In this document: piece after piece, positions 35,731 through 46,225 of the stretch | Position numbering within the stretch: the stretch's first letter is position 1 | Layout of the letters: the number at the start of each line of letters is the position of its first letter | From: Alcaligenes faecalis | GTDB taxonomy: Bacteria > Pseudomonadota > Gammaproteobacteria > Burkholderiales > Burkholderiaceae_B | Reading direction: 5' to 3' | DNA length: 64,000 nucleotides | NCBI RefSeq assembly: GCF_002443155.1 | Contig: NZ_CP023667.1 | Coordinates: 2,232,001-2,296,000, forward strand | Translations under genes and position numbers: made by a program | Notes under the pieces: model-generated | Seen by the model: only the letters and a program-made list of their open reading frames with translations | The model's database searches: none | What the model was told of the DNA's origin: nothing

Positions 35731-36924
35731 ATGTTCAGACCCACTCGAATTTTGCAAGCAGTACTGATCGCGCTGAGCACTGCCGGCTGCGCAACAACCA
35801 CTTCCCAGGCCCCTTCTTCGGACACCAAACCCAGCACTGGCGCGGGCTTCCAGGCTTCATCCAAAAAAACCGGAGCCATCACAATCAAGGCTTTGGCCGA
35901 ACCGGCGTCCATTCAGGCCGGTGAATCCCGCTCTGGTCGGACACAATTTTTTAAATTAAACGGTGAATTAAACGATGACATTGCGAGCTACGCCCAGGAA
36001 GTGGCGACGGTGCGCAAAATCCCCCTGGATGTGGTCACCGATATTTTGCAGCAAGCTCAATATAACGAGACCGCCGCCAAGTTAATGCGCCCCACCAAAG
36101 GACGTATCAAGCGCAGCTGGGTAACGTACAAAAAGCGCAATGTAGACCCGGCGCGCATTCAAGGCGGCGTCCAGTTCTGGCAAAAACACCGTCTGGCGCT
36201 GGACCAGATATCCAAAGACTACGGCGTGCCACCCTCGATTATTGTGTCCATTCTGGGCGTGGAAACCGTGTACGGCAAAATCATGGGCGACTTCAAGGTG
36301 CTCGATGCCCTGTTCACGCTGGGCTTTGCCTATCCCGACGACAGCCGCCCCGAACGCGGTCAGCTGTTCCGCGATCAATTGGCTGACCTGATCGAGCTGC
36401 ATTATCAAGGCGAGCTGGACGCACGTATTGTGCAGGGTTCGTTTGCGGGTGCCATGGGCATGTCCCAATTCATGCCGGGCAGCCTGATACGCTATGCCGT
36501 GGATGGCGATGGAGATGGTCGGATTGACCTGCGCAACAATCCCGCCGATGCCATGGCCTCGATTGCCAACTTCCTGCGCGCGCATGGGTGGGAACCCGGC
36601 TTGCCGGTTTTTGCCCCGGTCGAGCTAAGCAACGCGAATAAAGGCATGGTAGATGGCGGCATTTACCCCAAGCTGAGTTGGGCGCAATTGAACAATGCCG
36701 GTGCCACAGTGAAAGGCCAAAGCCAAAATGCAGGCTCTTGGCAGCAGGCTCAATTAGGGGTGGTGAACCTGGTGGACGAGCCACGCAATACCACCGAGTA
36801 TCGCCTGGGCACGCCCAACTTCTTTGCTATCACCCATTACAACCGCAGTTATTTTTATGCCAGCTCGGTCGCCGACCTGGCGTCCGAACTGGCTAAACAA
36901 ATGGGTTACGGCAACCCTAATTAA
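35731..36924 (+). CDS. mltB: Membrane-bound lytic murein transglycosylase B
   Basis: Outer-membrane lipoprotein that cleaves peptidoglycan to 1,6-anhydro-muropeptides. Signal peptide with lipobox LSTAGC (Cys20), a disordered linker to about residue 70, then the transglycosylase domain with catalytic glutamate in SILGVETVYGK and the downstream GSFAGAMGMSQFMPGS segment. DGDGDGRIDL resembles the calcium-binding loop of Slt35. AGGA precedes the ATG. It converges on cysM with a four-base overlap of stop codons (TTAATTAA region). Confidence 0.95.
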   Translation: MFRPTRILQAVLIALSTAGCATTTSQAPSSDTKPSTGAGFQASSKKTGAITIKALAEPASIQAGESRSGRTQFFKLNGELNDDIASYAQEVATVRKIPLDVVTDILQQAQYNETAAKLMRPTKGRIKRSWVTYKKRNVDPARIQGGVQFWQKHRLALDQISKDYGVPPSIIVSILGVETVYGKIMGDFKVLDALFTLGFAYPDDSRPERGQLFRDQLADLIELHYQGELDARIVQGSFAGAMGMSQFMPGSLIRYAVDGDGDGRIDLRNNPADAMASIANFLRAHGWEPGLPVFAPVELSNANKGMVDGGIYPKLSWAQLNNAGATVKGQSQNAGSWQQAQLGVVNLVDEPRNTTEYRLGTPNFFAITHYNRSYFYASSVADLASELAKQMGYGNPN

Positions 36925-37826
36925 TTAAAGATGCCGGTAGACAGATAACGGTCGCCACGGTCGCACACAATAAAAACGATCGTGGCGTTTTCTACGCGTT
37001 GAGCAACGCGCATGGCAGCCACCAAGGCACCGCCAGAGGAAATACCGGCACAGATCCCTTCTTCAGCGGCCATACGCCGCGTCATGATCTCGGCCTCTTG
37101 CTGGCCAATTTCCTCGAACATATCCACTTTGGATGGATCGTAAATCTTGGGCAGATACTCTTCTGGCCATTTACGAATACCGGCAATTTGCGCCCCTGGT
37201 GCAGGCTGAGCACCCACCACCACAATGCCGCTGTTTTGGCTGCGCAAGTAATTACCCACACCCATGATGGTGCCGGTCGTCCCCATGGCGCTGACAAAGT
37301 GAGTCACCTGGCCATCGGTTTGCTGCCAGATTTCCGGGCCAGTGCTGTGCACGTGAGCCGCTGGGTTGTCCTTGTTGGCAAACTGGTCCAGCACTTTGCC
37401 CTGCCCTTCGGCCTGCATCTTCAGCGCCAGATCACGGGCGTATTCCATGCCGCCTTGATCGGCAGGCGTCAGAATCAACTTCGCACCATACGCCGTCATG
37501 GACGCACGACGCTCCAGCGACAGGTTGTCGGGCATGATCAAAATCATTTTGTAGCCACGCACGGCCGCAATCATGGCCAGCGCAATACCGGTATTGCCGC
37601 TGGTGGCCTCGATCAAGGTGTCTCCCGGCTTGATATCACCGCGGCGCTCGGCCTCTTGAATCATGGAACTGGCAGCACGGTCTTTCACCGAACCGGCGGG
37701 GTTATTGCCTTCCAGCTTGGCCAACAGGACATTACCGCGCGCCTGCCCAAACTCGCCTGGAATACGCTGCAAGCGCACCAAGGGGGTTTGGCCAACGGTA
37801 TCTTCAATGGTGGGATAGTTTTTCAT
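36921..37826 (-). CDS. cysM: Cysteine synthase B
   Basis: PLP enzyme making cysteine from O-acetylserine and sulfide or thiosulfate. The 301-residue protein has the PLP lysine in EGNNPAGSVKDRAASSM near residue 47, the substrate loop EATSGNTGIALAM, and the phosphate-binding GTTGTIMGVG. Sequence features such as GMEYARDLA point to CysM rather than CysK. It is the distal end of the long minus-strand series from gyrA, but probably has its own promoter in the roughly 100-base gap before comEA. Confidence 0.94.
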   Translation of the reverse strand: MKNYPTIEDTVGQTPLVRLQRIPGEFGQARGNVLLAKLEGNNPAGSVKDRAASSMIQEAERRGDIKPGDTLIEATSGNTGIALAMIAAVRGYKMILIMPDNLSLERRASMTAYGAKLILTPADQGGMEYARDLALKMQAEGQGKVLDQFANKDNPAAHVHSTGPEIWQQTDGQVTHFVSAMGTTGTIMGVGNYLRSQNSGIVVVGAQPAPGAQIAGIRKWPEEYLPKIYDPSKVDMFEEIGQQEAEIMTRRMAAEEGICAGISSGGALVAAMRVAQRVENATIVFIVCDRGDRYLSTGIFN

Positions 37827-37925
37827 CGATCAATCTCTTACCTTGAGCAAGAAGGCAGCCAGCTCGCACTGACTGCCCATGCAGACTAAACAAACCACTA
37901 GCTTAAAGCGAGTCTACGCCCAGAG

Positions 37926-38312
37926 CTACGGCTTTCTTCTTATATCCGCGTTGGCCGTGTTGGAAACCGCCTTGCCTGAGGCTTTGGCAGGCTCCACTTT
38001 CAGACCCGACTGCTCCATCGTAATGATCTTTTTCGCGCCTATGCCTTTGACCCGGTCTGCCAAATCCTGCAAAGAGTCAAAAGGACCACCCCGCTGGCGC
38101 TCCTCCAAAATCAGCTCGGCCGTCCGGGGACCTATACCTTTGATTTGCTGCAACTGTTGGACATCAGCCGTATTCAAGTCGACCGCAGCGGCCAAGCTCC
38201 AAGGCCCCAATAGACATAGAGCAAGCAGGAAGCGCAAAACGGAAGCACGCCAGCCTTGCATCGGGTGCTGCCAGCGATGAAAAACGGGGGACAAAATCAG
38301 GGAGGTAGACAT
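37926..38312 (-). CDS. comEA: ComEA-like helix-hairpin-helix DNA-binding protein
   Basis: A 128-residue protein with an N-terminal hydrophobic segment (about 26-43) ending at AAA, then two helix-hairpin-helix motifs: LNTADVQQLQQIKGIGPRTAELI and LQDLADRVKGIGAKKI. This is the ComEA-type layout: membrane-anchored or secreted, binding double-stranded DNA without sequence specificity, as in natural transformation. The ATG at 38312 has AGGAG eight bases upstream, partly inside a hairpin; an internal ATG at 38261 would leave a cleaner signal peptide. No other competence gene is in the window. Confidence 0.88.
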   Translation of the reverse strand: MSTSLILSPVFHRWQHPMQGWRASVLRFLLALCLLGPWSLAAAVDLNTADVQQLQQIKGIGPRTAELILEERQRGGPFDSLQDLADRVKGIGAKKIITMEQSGLKVEPAKASGKAVSNTANADIRRKP

Positions 38313-38313
38313 G

Positions 38314-38342
38314 ATAAAGGCTCCTTGGAAAGAAGCCTTTAT
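38314..38342 (-). other. Hairpin over the comEA ribosome-binding site
   Basis: A perfect nine-base stem ATAAAGGCT/AGCCTTTAT with an 11-base loop lies two bases upstream of the comEA ATG. Part of AGGAG is in the stem and part in the loop. It could limit translation of comEA or act as a weak terminator. Confidence 0.5.
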
Positions 38343-38428
38343 GGTGCTGCATGGGTGAATGGAAAAGCGGTCCGGAGAGCGCGTTTAGCCATGCGTGGCA
38401 GCCCGCATGGACTTTAAGGGCCTGCTGC

Positions 38429-39427
38429 TTAGCGCAGAGCGCCCGACTGCAGCAGACGACGGACGTACTCGGCCACGCCGGTCTGCACATCGTGGAAAGG
38501 CTTATCGTAACCCGCAGCACGCAGCTGAGTCAGGTCCGCCTGGGTATGGCTTTGATAACGGCCCTTCAAATCATCCGGGAAAGGAATGTATTGCAGGAAC
38601 TGTTGCGTCACCAACTCTTCCAATGCCAGGGCAGGCAGGCCATCGTGCTCACGCAAGGTGTTGACGACGGTCTGGGCTACATCATTGAAGGGCTGGGCAC
38701 GGCCCGAACCGCAGTTGAACACGCCCGACTGCTTGTCCTGACCCAGGAAATGCAGATTCACCGACACGACATCATCAATAAAGACGAAGTCGCGCTGCTG
38801 GCCGCCGTCCACATAGCCATCCCAGGCACCAAACAAGAGCACATGACCGTCTCGGCGGTATTGCAGCATATTGTGATAAGCCACCGAGGCCATACGACCC
38901 TTGTGCTGTTCTTGTGGGCCATAGACGTTGAAGTAACGCAGGCCCACCACTGGTGCACGCAGGCTATCCAGATGGCGGCGCAGCACCTGGTCGAACAGAA
39001 ACTTGGAATAGCCGTAGACGTTCAACGGTGCTTCGTTGCTGAGATCCTCGACATACAAGGGACCCGCACCGTAAACAGCGGCGGACGACGCATATAAGAG
39101 AGGGATGCGCTTGGCCTGGCAATACTCGAAAATTTCCAGCGTCACGCGGTAATTGTTATCCATCATGAACTGACCATTGCGCTCGGTGGTGTCCGAACAT
39201 GCACCCTGGTGCAGCACAGCTTCAATATTGGAGAACTCGTCCCGCGCCAGACGAGCACGGAAATCGTCCTTGTCCATATAGTCGGCAATTTGGCCATGCA
39301 CCAGATTGACGAACTTGTCGCCATCGCTAAGGTCATCCACCACCAGAATGTCGGTCACACCCTGCTGGTTCAGGCCTTTCACCAAATTGCTGCCTATAAA
39401 GCCAGCGCCACCGGTCACTACGATCAT
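38429..39427 (-). CDS. hldD: ADP-L-glycero-D-manno-heptose 6-epimerase
   Basis: NADP-dependent epimerase that makes the L,D-heptose donor for the LPS inner core. The 332-residue protein begins with the Rossmann motif [20 protein letters not shown] and has the SDR catalytic tyrosine in [12 protein letters not shown] (YxxxK). Family hallmarks [20 protein letters not shown] are present. It overlaps the upstream heptose kinase gene by ATGA. Confidence 0.97.
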   Translation of the reverse strand: MIVVTGGAGFIGSNLVKGLNQQGVTDILVVDDLSDGDKFVNLVHGQIADYMDKDDFRARLARDEFSNIEAVLHQGACSDTTERNGQFMMDNNYRVTLEIFEYCQAKRIPLLYASSAAVYGAGPLYVEDLSNEAPLNVYGYSKFLFDQVLRRHLDSLRAPVVGLRYFNVYGPQEQHKGRMASVAYHNMLQYRRDGHVLLFGAWDGYVDGGQQRDFVFIDDVVSVNLHFLGQDKQSGVFNCGSGRAQPFNDVAQTVVNTLREHDGLPALALEELVTQQFLQYIPFPDDLKGRYQSHTQADLTQLRAAGYDKPFHDVQTGVAEYVRRLLQSGALR

Positions 39428-40353
39428 GCCAATTCCTTTGCCGTCACAATGGACGTACCCAATTTTCCGACCACGATACCACCCGCGCGATTCGCCCAGC
39501 GCATGGCCTGCAACCAGTCCAGACCAGCCGCCCGCATGACCGCCAGCGTTGCCAATACCGTGTCCCCGGCACCCGAGACATCGAATACCTCTTGTGCCTG
39601 GGCATCCACATGCTCACGCCCCTGCTCGGTGAACAAGGTCATGCCTTGCTCGGAACGGGTAATCAGCAAGCATTCCAAATTCAGCTTGCGACGCAAATCC
39701 TGAGCGCGTCGCATCAAATCATCTTCATCTTTCCAGGCGCCTACGGCTTCCTGCATTTCCGAACGATTCGGCGTCAGGATCGTGGCACCTTGATAGCGCT
39801 CGTACGTTTTACCTTTAGGATCGACCAGAACAGGGATGTTCCTGGAACGCGCCAAAGCGATCAAGCTTTCCACCTGCGCCAAAGCACCTTTTGCATAGTC
39901 CGACAAGACCAGCACCTGATGCTGATCCAGCAGGTCGCTCATGCTTTGCTGCAACTGGTCCAGAGCATTGCTGGCGGGGCTTTCTTCAAAATCCACACGC
40001 AGCAATTGTTGCTGGCGCCCCAGCACGCGCAGCTTTAGCGACGTAGGCATGGCCGGGTCCTGAACCCAATGAGCCTGAACATGATCCGCTTCAGCCAGTG
40101 CACGCACCGTCTTGCCCGCTTCGTCCTGCCCGATTACGCCCAACAGGCTGGCCTGGGCACCCAAGGCGGCAATATTGCGCGCCACGTTGGCGGCACCACC
40201 CAGACGATCTTCCACGCGCCCCATCTTGACCACGGGAACCGGCGCCTCAGGGGAGATACGATCCACATCGCCAAACCAGTAACGGTCCAGCATGACGTCG
40301 CCCACTACCAGCACACGGCTGGCCGCGACGGCTTCACCAGGAAAAGTCATCAT
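39424..40353 (-). CDS. hldE1: D-glycero-beta-D-manno-heptose-7-phosphate kinase (single-domain)
   Basis: PfkB-family kinase that phosphorylates heptose 7-phosphate for LPS core synthesis. About 309 residues: [29 protein letters not shown] at the start and the catalytic Asp in [16 protein letters not shown] near residue 245. E. coli HldE fuses this kinase to an adenylyltransferase; here only the kinase is present, so the second activity must be encoded elsewhere. GGAGGAG lies before the ATG at 40353, which overlaps the lapB stop. Confidence 0.94.
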   Translation of the reverse strand: MMTFPGEAVAASRVLVVGDVMLDRYWFGDVDRISPEAPVPVVKMGRVEDRLGGAANVARNIAALGAQASLLGVIGQDEAGKTVRALAEADHVQAHWVQDPAMPTSLKLRVLGRQQQLLRVDFEESPASNALDQLQQSMSDLLDQHQVLVLSDYAKGALAQVESLIALARSRNIPVLVDPKGKTYERYQGATILTPNRSEMQEAVGAWKDEDDLMRRAQDLRRKLNLECLLITRSEQGMTLFTEQGREHVDAQAQEVFDVSGAGDTVLATLAVMRAAGLDWLQAMRWANRAGGIVVGKLGTSIVTAKELA

Positions 40354-41597
40354 TTCAGCTCCTCCAGACGGCGAGGGGCATAGGTTTCCCAGGAGTTGCA
40401 ACCGGGACATTGCCAATAGAAATGGCGAGCCTCAAAGCCGCAAGAACTGCAGGAATAACGATCCAGACGCTGTGTGTGACGATGAATCAAGGAGCGCAGC
40501 AGGCTTAAATCCGCACCGGCAATAATTTGATCAACACCGACGGCCGCTGCACCTTCAGCGCCTTCCTTGTTCTGCCCTTGATCCTGGAGTTCGACTTCCA
40601 GCATCTTGTCCAGCCCCAATAAAGAGGGATGGGCACGCAAGGCATCACGCGCAAAGGCCCAGGCTTGCAAATGGCCCTGCTGTTCGCGCAACACACGGAA
40701 CAGCACATTGAAAATATCCAGGCTGGGGTGCTTCTGATAATGGCTGCGCAACATGGCAACACCTTCGTCACCACGACCCAGCTTGCGGTAACTGTCCAGC
40801 AGCTCGGTCGCGTACAGGCCCACATATTCAGGGGCACTGCTCAGAATGGACACCAGGTAAGCACGCTCCTGCTCGCTCTGCCCTTGCATGCGGGCCACGC
40901 GGGCACGCAAGCCGGCAACCCGGGCCTGGGACGCATACATGCCCTGGCCAGTACCCAGTTTGCGAATGGCATTATCAGCCTCGTCCAAGGCTTTGGCGGC
41001 ACGTTCGAAATCGGGCTGCTTGCCTTGCAAGGCCCCTTCGGCCTGCTCACACTGGTAATGCACCAATTGCGGCACAGGCTCATCGACCAGGGCACGCAGA
41101 CGGCGCACCGCTTCAATGGCGCGCGGCCAATCGTGCTCGGACTCATAAATACGGATCAAGGCACGCATGGCCGGAATGGCAAAGCGCGTTTCACGCACTG
41201 CTTCAAAAGCAGCTTCAGCCCGATCCAGCATGCCGGCTTTCAAGAAATCCTGGGCAATCTGAAACTGGGCATTCTCACGATCGGCAACCGGCAGATCGGC
41301 GCGCGACAGCAGACTTTGATGCACACGGATGGCGCGCTCCATTTCACCACGGCGGCGAAACAGACTGCCCAGTGCAAAGTGCAGCTCGGTGGTTTCGGGG
41401 TCCAGCTTGGCCACTTCCACAAAAGCGTCAATGGCACGATCCGGCTCTTCATTGAGCAGGAAGTTCAAACCCTTGAAGTAGGAGTCCGGCAAAGTGCGAG
41501 TTTCGGACATCATCTGCCGAAAATCCACCCGTGCCGCAACCCAACCCAAGGCAAAAAGAATTGGTACAAAAACCAACCACCAGGTTTCAAAATCCAC
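40350..41597 (-). CDS. lapB: Lipopolysaccharide assembly protein B
   Basis: Membrane-anchored TPR protein that couples LPS synthesis and transport and regulates LpxC turnover. The 415-residue protein has an N-terminal helix (about 5-21), a series of tetratricopeptide repeats, and a C-terminal rubredoxin-type zinc site CSSCGFEARHFYWQCPGC. The length is slightly above E. coli LapB (389). It lies downstream of lapA, 16 bases apart, as in E. coli. Confidence 0.95.
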   Translation of the reverse strand: MDFETWWLVFVPILFALGWVAARVDFRQMMSETRTLPDSYFKGLNFLLNEEPDRAIDAFVEVAKLDPETTELHFALGSLFRRRGEMERAIRVHQSLLSRADLPVADRENAQFQIAQDFLKAGMLDRAEAAFEAVRETRFAIPAMRALIRIYESEHDWPRAIEAVRRLRALVDEPVPQLVHYQCEQAEGALQGKQPDFERAAKALDEADNAIRKLGTGQGMYASQARVAGLRARVARMQGQSEQERAYLVSILSSAPEYVGLYATELLDSYRKLGRGDEGVAMLRSHYQKHPSLDIFNVLFRVLREQQGHLQAWAFARDALRAHPSLLGLDKMLEVELQDQGQNKEGAEGAAAVGVDQIIAGADLSLLRSLIHRHTQRLDRYSCSSCGFEARHFYWQCPGCNSWETYAPRRLEELK

Positions 41598-41613
41598 TGT
41601 TTACTCCAAGGGC

Positions 41614-41946
41614 TTACAAAGGTGCCAGGGGGGCGATGGTCTCGGGCGCAACGGCTGCCGTATTCACGGGCGATTGCTGCACTTGCTCCAGCCTGTCTTG
41701 CAGACGGTCCATTTCACGGCGCAAGCGGTTGACCTCGCGACGGCGACGCATGACCGCGCCCACCATCAAAAGCAGCCCCAACACCAAGCCTAAAATAAAC
41801 GCGGCCAGCATCACGACGATCAGGGGAACGTCTTGAATAATATGCTCGGCAAAGAAGCTGACCTGCACGGGTTCCGTGTTTTTCAGTGCGAACAGCAGCA
41901 CGATCACAAAAACGAGCAGACGCAGTACCCAGACTAGATAGCGCAT
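41614..41946 (-). CDS. lapA: Lipopolysaccharide assembly protein A domain protein
   Basis: A 110-residue inner-membrane protein with two helices (about 4-22 and 42-65) and a cytoplasmic coiled-coil segment RRRREVNRLRREMDRLQDRL. The pattern FALKNTEPVQVSFF between the helices is typical of LapA (DUF1049). It acts with LapB in LPS assembly. It follows ihfB after a terminator. Confidence 0.93.
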   Translation of the reverse strand: MRYLVWVLRLLVFVIVLLFALKNTEPVQVSFFAEHIIQDVPLIVVMLAAFILGLVLGLLLMVGAVMRRRREVNRLRREMDRLQDRLEQVQQSPVNTAAVAPETIAPLAPL

Positions 41947-42013
41947 TTTTAGGGCTCCAACAGTGTTTTTATAATGTCTGATTGTACGTGCAAGCGGAAT
42001 TTAGCGCACACGC

Positions 42014-42040
42014 AAAACAGGCCCTGTAAAGGGCCTGTGT
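42014..42040 (-). terminator. Intrinsic terminator of ihfB
   Basis: Stem ACAGGCCC/GGGCCTGT with a six-base loop and TTTT on the minus strand, 20 bases after ihfB. Confidence 0.75.
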
Positions 42041-42060
42041 AATCAGTGTGCAAGTAGGTC

Positions 42061-42420
42061 TTAACCGTGACGGACTCTCGCATTGAGCTGCTCAAAGGCA
42101 GACGACTGGTCGTCTGCTTCGATTTGCTCTTGCTCAAGAAAGACAGAATCGACTCGCTCGCGCAATTCCTTGCCCGCTTTGAAGTGAGGCACCTGCTTGC
42201 CAGGCACCATCACTTTCTCACCGGATTTGGGATTGCGCCCTACCCGCGGCGAGCGGGTAGAGAGCGAAAAACTGCCAAACCCTCGGATTTCGATCCGTTG
42301 ACCGCTGGCCAGGGCCTGGGTCATAGAATCCAAAACCGTTTTCACGGCGAAATCCATATCGCGCAGAGCCAGCTGCGGATAGCGGCTGGCCAACAACGCG
42401 ATCAGCTCAGACTTTGTCAC
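42061..42420 (-). CDS. ihfB: Integration host factor beta subunit
   Basis: DNA-bending nucleoid protein, subunit of the IHF heterodimer. The protein (119 residues) has the HU/IHF signature [27 protein letters not shown], including the intercalating proline in GRNPKSG. The C-terminal tail is about 25 residues longer than E. coli IhfB (94), rich in Glu and Gln, a feature seen in related betaproteobacteria. It lies five bases after rpsA, the classic rpsA-ihfB arrangement. Confidence 0.97.
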   Translation of the reverse strand: MTKSELIALLASRYPQLALRDMDFAVKTVLDSMTQALASGQRIEIRGFGSFSLSTRSPRVGRNPKSGEKVMVPGKQVPHFKAGKELRERVDSVFLEQEQIEADDQSSAFEQLNARVRHG

Positions 42421-42425
42421 GCTGA

Positions 42426-44144
42426 TTAACCGTCGTCACGTTGCTGCTGGTCCAGCTTGGCACGCAGCAGAGCACCCAGATTGGTCGTACCGGACGAAGC
42501 GCTGGCTTCGGTCAGGCGGGCCATGGATTGAGCGGTTTCGGCGGTATCACGAGCCTTGATGGACAACTGAATCGAACGGGTCTTGCGATCCACGCTCAAG
42601 ATCATGGTTTCGATTTCCTGACCTTCTTTCAGAGCCGTCGTGGCATCTTCAACACGACCCGAGGAGATCTCGGAGGCGCGCAGGTAGCCTTCAACGTCCA
42701 GCGACAGAGTAACAACAGCACCCTTGGCTTCTACCGACTTGACGACGCCGCTAACTACAGCACCCTTGTCGTAGGTAGCTACGAAGTTGTTGAACGGATC
42801 GCCTTCCAGCTGTTTGATACCCAGGGAAATGCGCTCTTTGTCGGTGTCGATGCCCAGAACCACGGCGTCAACTTCGTCGCCCTTCTTGAAGTTGCGAACG
42901 GCTTCTTCGCCAGTCTCGGACCAGGACAGGTCGGACAGGTGAACCAGACCGTCGATGCCGCCTGGCAGACCAACAAACACGCCGAAGTCGGTGATGGACT
43001 TGATGCCACCGCGAACCTTGTCGCCGCGCTTGAAGTTGATGGCGAAATCTTCCCATGGGTTGGCACGGCACTGCTTCATGCCCAAGGAGATACGACGACG
43101 ATCTTCGTCGATTTCCAGAACCATGACTTCGACTTCTTCACCCAAGGTCACAACCTTGCGTGGGTCAACGTTCTTGTTGGTCCAATCCATTTCGGATACG
43201 TGAACCAGACCTTCGATACCGTCTTCCACTTCAACAAATGCACCGTAGTCGGTCAGGTTGGTAACCTTGCCGAACAAACGGGTGTTTTGTGGGTAGCGAC
43301 GTGCCAGACCGATCCATGGATCTTCGCCCAGCTGCTTGACGCCCAGGGAGACGCGGCTCTTTTCCTGATCGAACTTGAGGACCTTGGCTTCGATTTCCTG
43401 ACCCACCTGCAGAACTTCGGATGGGTGACGAACACGGCGCCATGCCATGTCGGTGATGTGCAGCAGACCGTCGATGCCGCCCAGATCCACGAACGCACCG
43501 TAATCGGTGATATTCTTGACGATACCTTTGACGATAGCGCCTTCGGACAGGGTTTCCAGCAGTTTCTGACGCTCTTCGCCCATGGAGGCTTCCAGCACAG
43601 CGCGACGCGACAACACGACGTTGTTACGCTTGCGATCGAGCTTGATAACCTTGAATTCCAGGGTCTTGCCTTCGTATGGCGTGGTGTCCTTGACAGGACG
43701 CAGATCAACCAGCGAACCGGGCAAGAATGCACGGATGCCGTTGGTCATGACAGTCAGACCGCCCTTGACCTTACCAGTGATGGTACCGTTGACCAGTTCG
43801 CCGGACTCAAGCGCTTGCTCGAGGGACAACCAGGCCGACAGACGCTTGGCGCGGTCGCGGGACAGGATGGTGTCGCCGTAGCCGTTTTCAAAGGCGTCGA
43901 TTGCCACGGAAACAAAGTCACCAGCTTGAACTTCCAGCTCGCCCTGATCGTTCAGGAACTCTTCCAGAGGGATCAGTGCTTCGGACTTCAGGCCAGCATT
44001 GACCAGAACGTAGTTGTGGTCAATACGCAGAACCTCGGCGGAGATAACTTCGCCGCTTTTCAGGTCTTGGTTTTTAATGCTTTCTGCAAACAAATCGGCA
44101 AAGCTTTCGCCGCCCGTTGCGTCTGTGTGAAGGTTAGTGGACAT
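42426..44144 (-). CDS. rpsA: 30S ribosomal protein S1
   Basis: Six-domain S1 protein (572 residues) that binds mRNA and starts translation of structured leaders. Successive S1 repeats are visible: [30 protein letters not shown], then [31 protein letters not shown] and others. Length agrees with the E. coli protein (557). It sits between cmk and ihfB, the order conserved across proteobacteria. The 84-base gap to cmk has no clear terminator. Confidence 0.98.
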   Translation of the reverse strand: MSTNLHTDATGGESFADLFAESIKNQDLKSGEVISAEVLRIDHNYVLVNAGLKSEALIPLEEFLNDQGELEVQAGDFVSVAIDAFENGYGDTILSRDRAKRLSAWLSLEQALESGELVNGTITGKVKGGLTVMTNGIRAFLPGSLVDLRPVKDTTPYEGKTLEFKVIKLDRKRNNVVLSRRAVLEASMGEERQKLLETLSEGAIVKGIVKNITDYGAFVDLGGIDGLLHITDMAWRRVRHPSEVLQVGQEIEAKVLKFDQEKSRVSLGVKQLGEDPWIGLARRYPQNTRLFGKVTNLTDYGAFVEVEDGIEGLVHVSEMDWTNKNVDPRKVVTLGEEVEVMVLEIDEDRRRISLGMKQCRANPWEDFAINFKRGDKVRGGIKSITDFGVFVGLPGGIDGLVHLSDLSWSETGEEAVRNFKKGDEVDAVVLGIDTDKERISLGIKQLEGDPFNNFVATYDKGAVVSGVVKSVEAKGAVVTLSLDVEGYLRASEISSGRVEDATTALKEGQEIETMILSVDRKTRSIQLSIKARDTAETAQSMARLTEASASSGTTNLGALLRAKLDQQQRDDG

Positions 44145-44228
44145 TAAATCAATCCGTTAGCCAAAATGGCCATAAAAAACACACCAGGCAGAACCCGGTG
44201 GAGTGAACAAAGCCCGATCAGCACGGGA

Positions 44229-44906
44229 TTAGGCTGTCGGGACCGCAATACCCGACCAAAGGTCGAGCACCTTATTTACAACTTCCTGGATGCTGAGCTG
44301 GGAAGAATCCACAATGTGGGCACCCGGCGCAGGCACGAGCGGGGCATGAGTTCGAGAACGATCACGTTCATCGCGCGCACGCAAGTCCGCCAAAAGACTC
44401 GTAAGATTAGCAGAAATACCCTTTTCGCTCAACTGTTTACAGCGTCTTTGGGCTCGCACTTCGGCATCTGCCAGCAAAAATATCTTTAAAGGCGCGTCCG
44501 GGAACACAACTGTGCCCATATCGCGGCCATCGCCCACCAAACCGGGGGCAACGCGAAAATCCCGCTGACGTTGCAAAAGTGCCTCACGCACCAACGGCAA
44601 GGCCGCCACCTGAGAGGCCAGATTCCCCACCTCCTCCTGACGGATGGCATCTGTAACGTCATCACCGTCCATATAGATATGAGGGTAGTCAAAACGCACG
44701 TTCAGGTTCTGGGCTGCACGCTGGACCTGGGCCTCGTCTTGCACATCTACGCCAGCACGCAAGCAGGACAAGGCTGTCAGACGGTACAAGGCGCCGCTAT
44801 CCAGCGTGTGCCAGCCCAGCCGCTGCGCAACCAGAGAGGCTATCGTTCCTTTACCGGAAGCCGTAGGACCATCAATGGTGATGACGGGAATGGTCTGCTC
44901 TGTCAT
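44229..44906 (-). CDS. cmk: Cytidylate kinase
   Basis: Phosphorylates CMP and dCMP. The 225-residue protein starts with the P-loop [19 protein letters not shown] and has [19 protein letters not shown] and the SERARRR-like DERDRSR segment near residue 175. Its ATG overlaps the aroA stop by four bases. Part of the aroA-cmk-rpsA-ihfB series. Confidence 0.97.
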   Translation of the reverse strand: MTEQTIPVITIDGPTASGKGTIASLVAQRLGWHTLDSGALYRLTALSCLRAGVDVQDEAQVQRAAQNLNVRFDYPHIYMDGDDVTDAIRQEEVGNLASQVAALPLVREALLQRQRDFRVAPGLVGDGRDMGTVVFPDAPLKIFLLADAEVRAQRRCKQLSEKGISANLTSLLADLRARDERDRSRTHAPLVPAPGAHIVDSSQLSIQEVVNKVLDLWSGIAVPTA

Positions 44907-46225
44907 ACCTGCACCAATTGTTCAAAAACAGAAAAATACTCGGGGAAAGTCTTGCTGACGCAGGCAGGGTCCAGAATAGTGACCGGCACCGGGCCAAAGC
45001 TGGCCAGCGAAAAACACATGGCAATGCGGTGATCATCATACGTCTCGATACTGGCCGAACGCCATTGATCGGCCGCAACAGGATGCACGGTCAGCCAGTC
45101 CGGCCCGGACTCCACTTTCGCACCTAGTTTGCGCAGTTCGGCCTGCATGGCATCAATACGATCGGTTTCCTTGACGCGCCAGCTGGCGATATTGCGCAAG
45201 GTGCAAGGACCATCGGCAAACATGGCCATGGCAGCGGCTGTCATGGCCGCATCGGGTATGTGATTGAAGTCCAGATCAAAGGCCTTGAGCTTGTCGCCCT
45301 TGGCCACGGACAAGCCCGAGACGATCAACTCGTTGGCATGACGTTCGATCTGCGCGCCCATGGCCTCGGCCACATCCGCAAACTGAATATCACCCTGCAG
45401 GCTTTCTGTGCCTGCGCCCTGAATGCGCAGGGGCCCACCGCCTATCGCTCCCAAAGCGATGAAGTAAGAGGCAGACGAGGCATCCCCCTCCACCACATAC
45501 AAACCGGGGCTGACATAGGCCGCATCAGCGGGCACGGTAAAGCTGCTCCAGCCATCACGCTCCACCTGCACGCCGAAACGCGCCATCATGGCCAGCGTAA
45601 TTTCAATATAGGGCTTGGAGATCAACTCCCCCTCCACCTCAATACGCAAAGGCTGTCCCGTACGGGCGGTCAACAACGGCGCGGCCATCAGCAAGGCTGT
45701 CAGGAACTGGCTGGATACCGAGCCTTTCACCGACACGCAACGCTGATCTGCCTGGGCCAATTCACCGATCGCCAAAGGAGGATAGCCCTCTGTGCCCAGA
45801 TAGTGCACCTCAGCACCCAGGGTGCGCAGCGCATCGACCAGATCCCCGATAGGACGCTCGTGCATGCGAGCAATACCACCAAGATTGAAACGGCCGCCCA
45901 TCAAACCCAAGGCAGCCGTCAAGGAGCGAAAAGCCGTACCGGCATTACCCAAAAACAGGTCGGCATCGCGATGCGCAAAAGGAGCCCCACCGTCGATTAC
46001 TACTGTGCCCTGCCCCAGATCCTGTACTGCCACGCCCATTTGCTGCAGCGCAGCCATCATGACGCGGGTGTCATCCGAATGGAGCAAGCCTTCCAGGCGC
46101 GTTTGCCCTTGAGCCAAAGCGGCCAACAACAGGGCCCGATTGGAAATGCTCTTGGACCCCGGCAATTGCAGCTGTCCACTGGCGCGGCTGACGGGGTTCA
46201 AAACAAGACTGTCGCTCTGACTCAT
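44903..46225 (-). CDS. aroA: 3-phosphoshikimate 1-carboxyvinyltransferase (EPSP synthase)
   Basis: Sixth step of the shikimate pathway and the target of glyphosate. The 440-residue class I enzyme has [18 protein letters not shown], the PEP-binding [27 protein letters not shown], the catalytic Asp in [10 protein letters not shown] and Glu in [10 protein letters not shown]. Residue 101 (codon at 45923-45925, TCC) is serine; E. coli and most class I enzymes have proline here (GTAMRPL), and Pro-to-Ser at this site is a known glyphosate-tolerance change in Salmonella AroA and in plants. Gly96 and Thr97 are unchanged. It overlaps tyrA and cmk by four bases each. Confidence 0.97.
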   Translation of the reverse strand: MSQSDSLVLNPVSRASGQLQLPGSKSISNRALLLAALAQGQTRLEGLLHSDDTRVMMAALQQMGVAVQDLGQGTVVIDGGAPFAHRDADLFLGNAGTAFRSLTAALGLMGGRFNLGGIARMHERPIGDLVDALRTLGAEVHYLGTEGYPPLAIGELAQADQRCVSVKGSVSSQFLTALLMAAPLLTARTGQPLRIEVEGELISKPYIEITLAMMARFGVQVERDGWSSFTVPADAAYVSPGLYVVEGDASSASYFIALGAIGGGPLRIQGAGTESLQGDIQFADVAEAMGAQIERHANELIVSGLSVAKGDKLKAFDLDFNHIPDAAMTAAAMAMFADGPCTLRNIASWRVKETDRIDAMQAELRKLGAKVESGPDWLTVHPVAADQWRSASIETYDDHRIAMCFSLASFGPVPVTILDPACVSKTFPEYFSVFEQLVQV

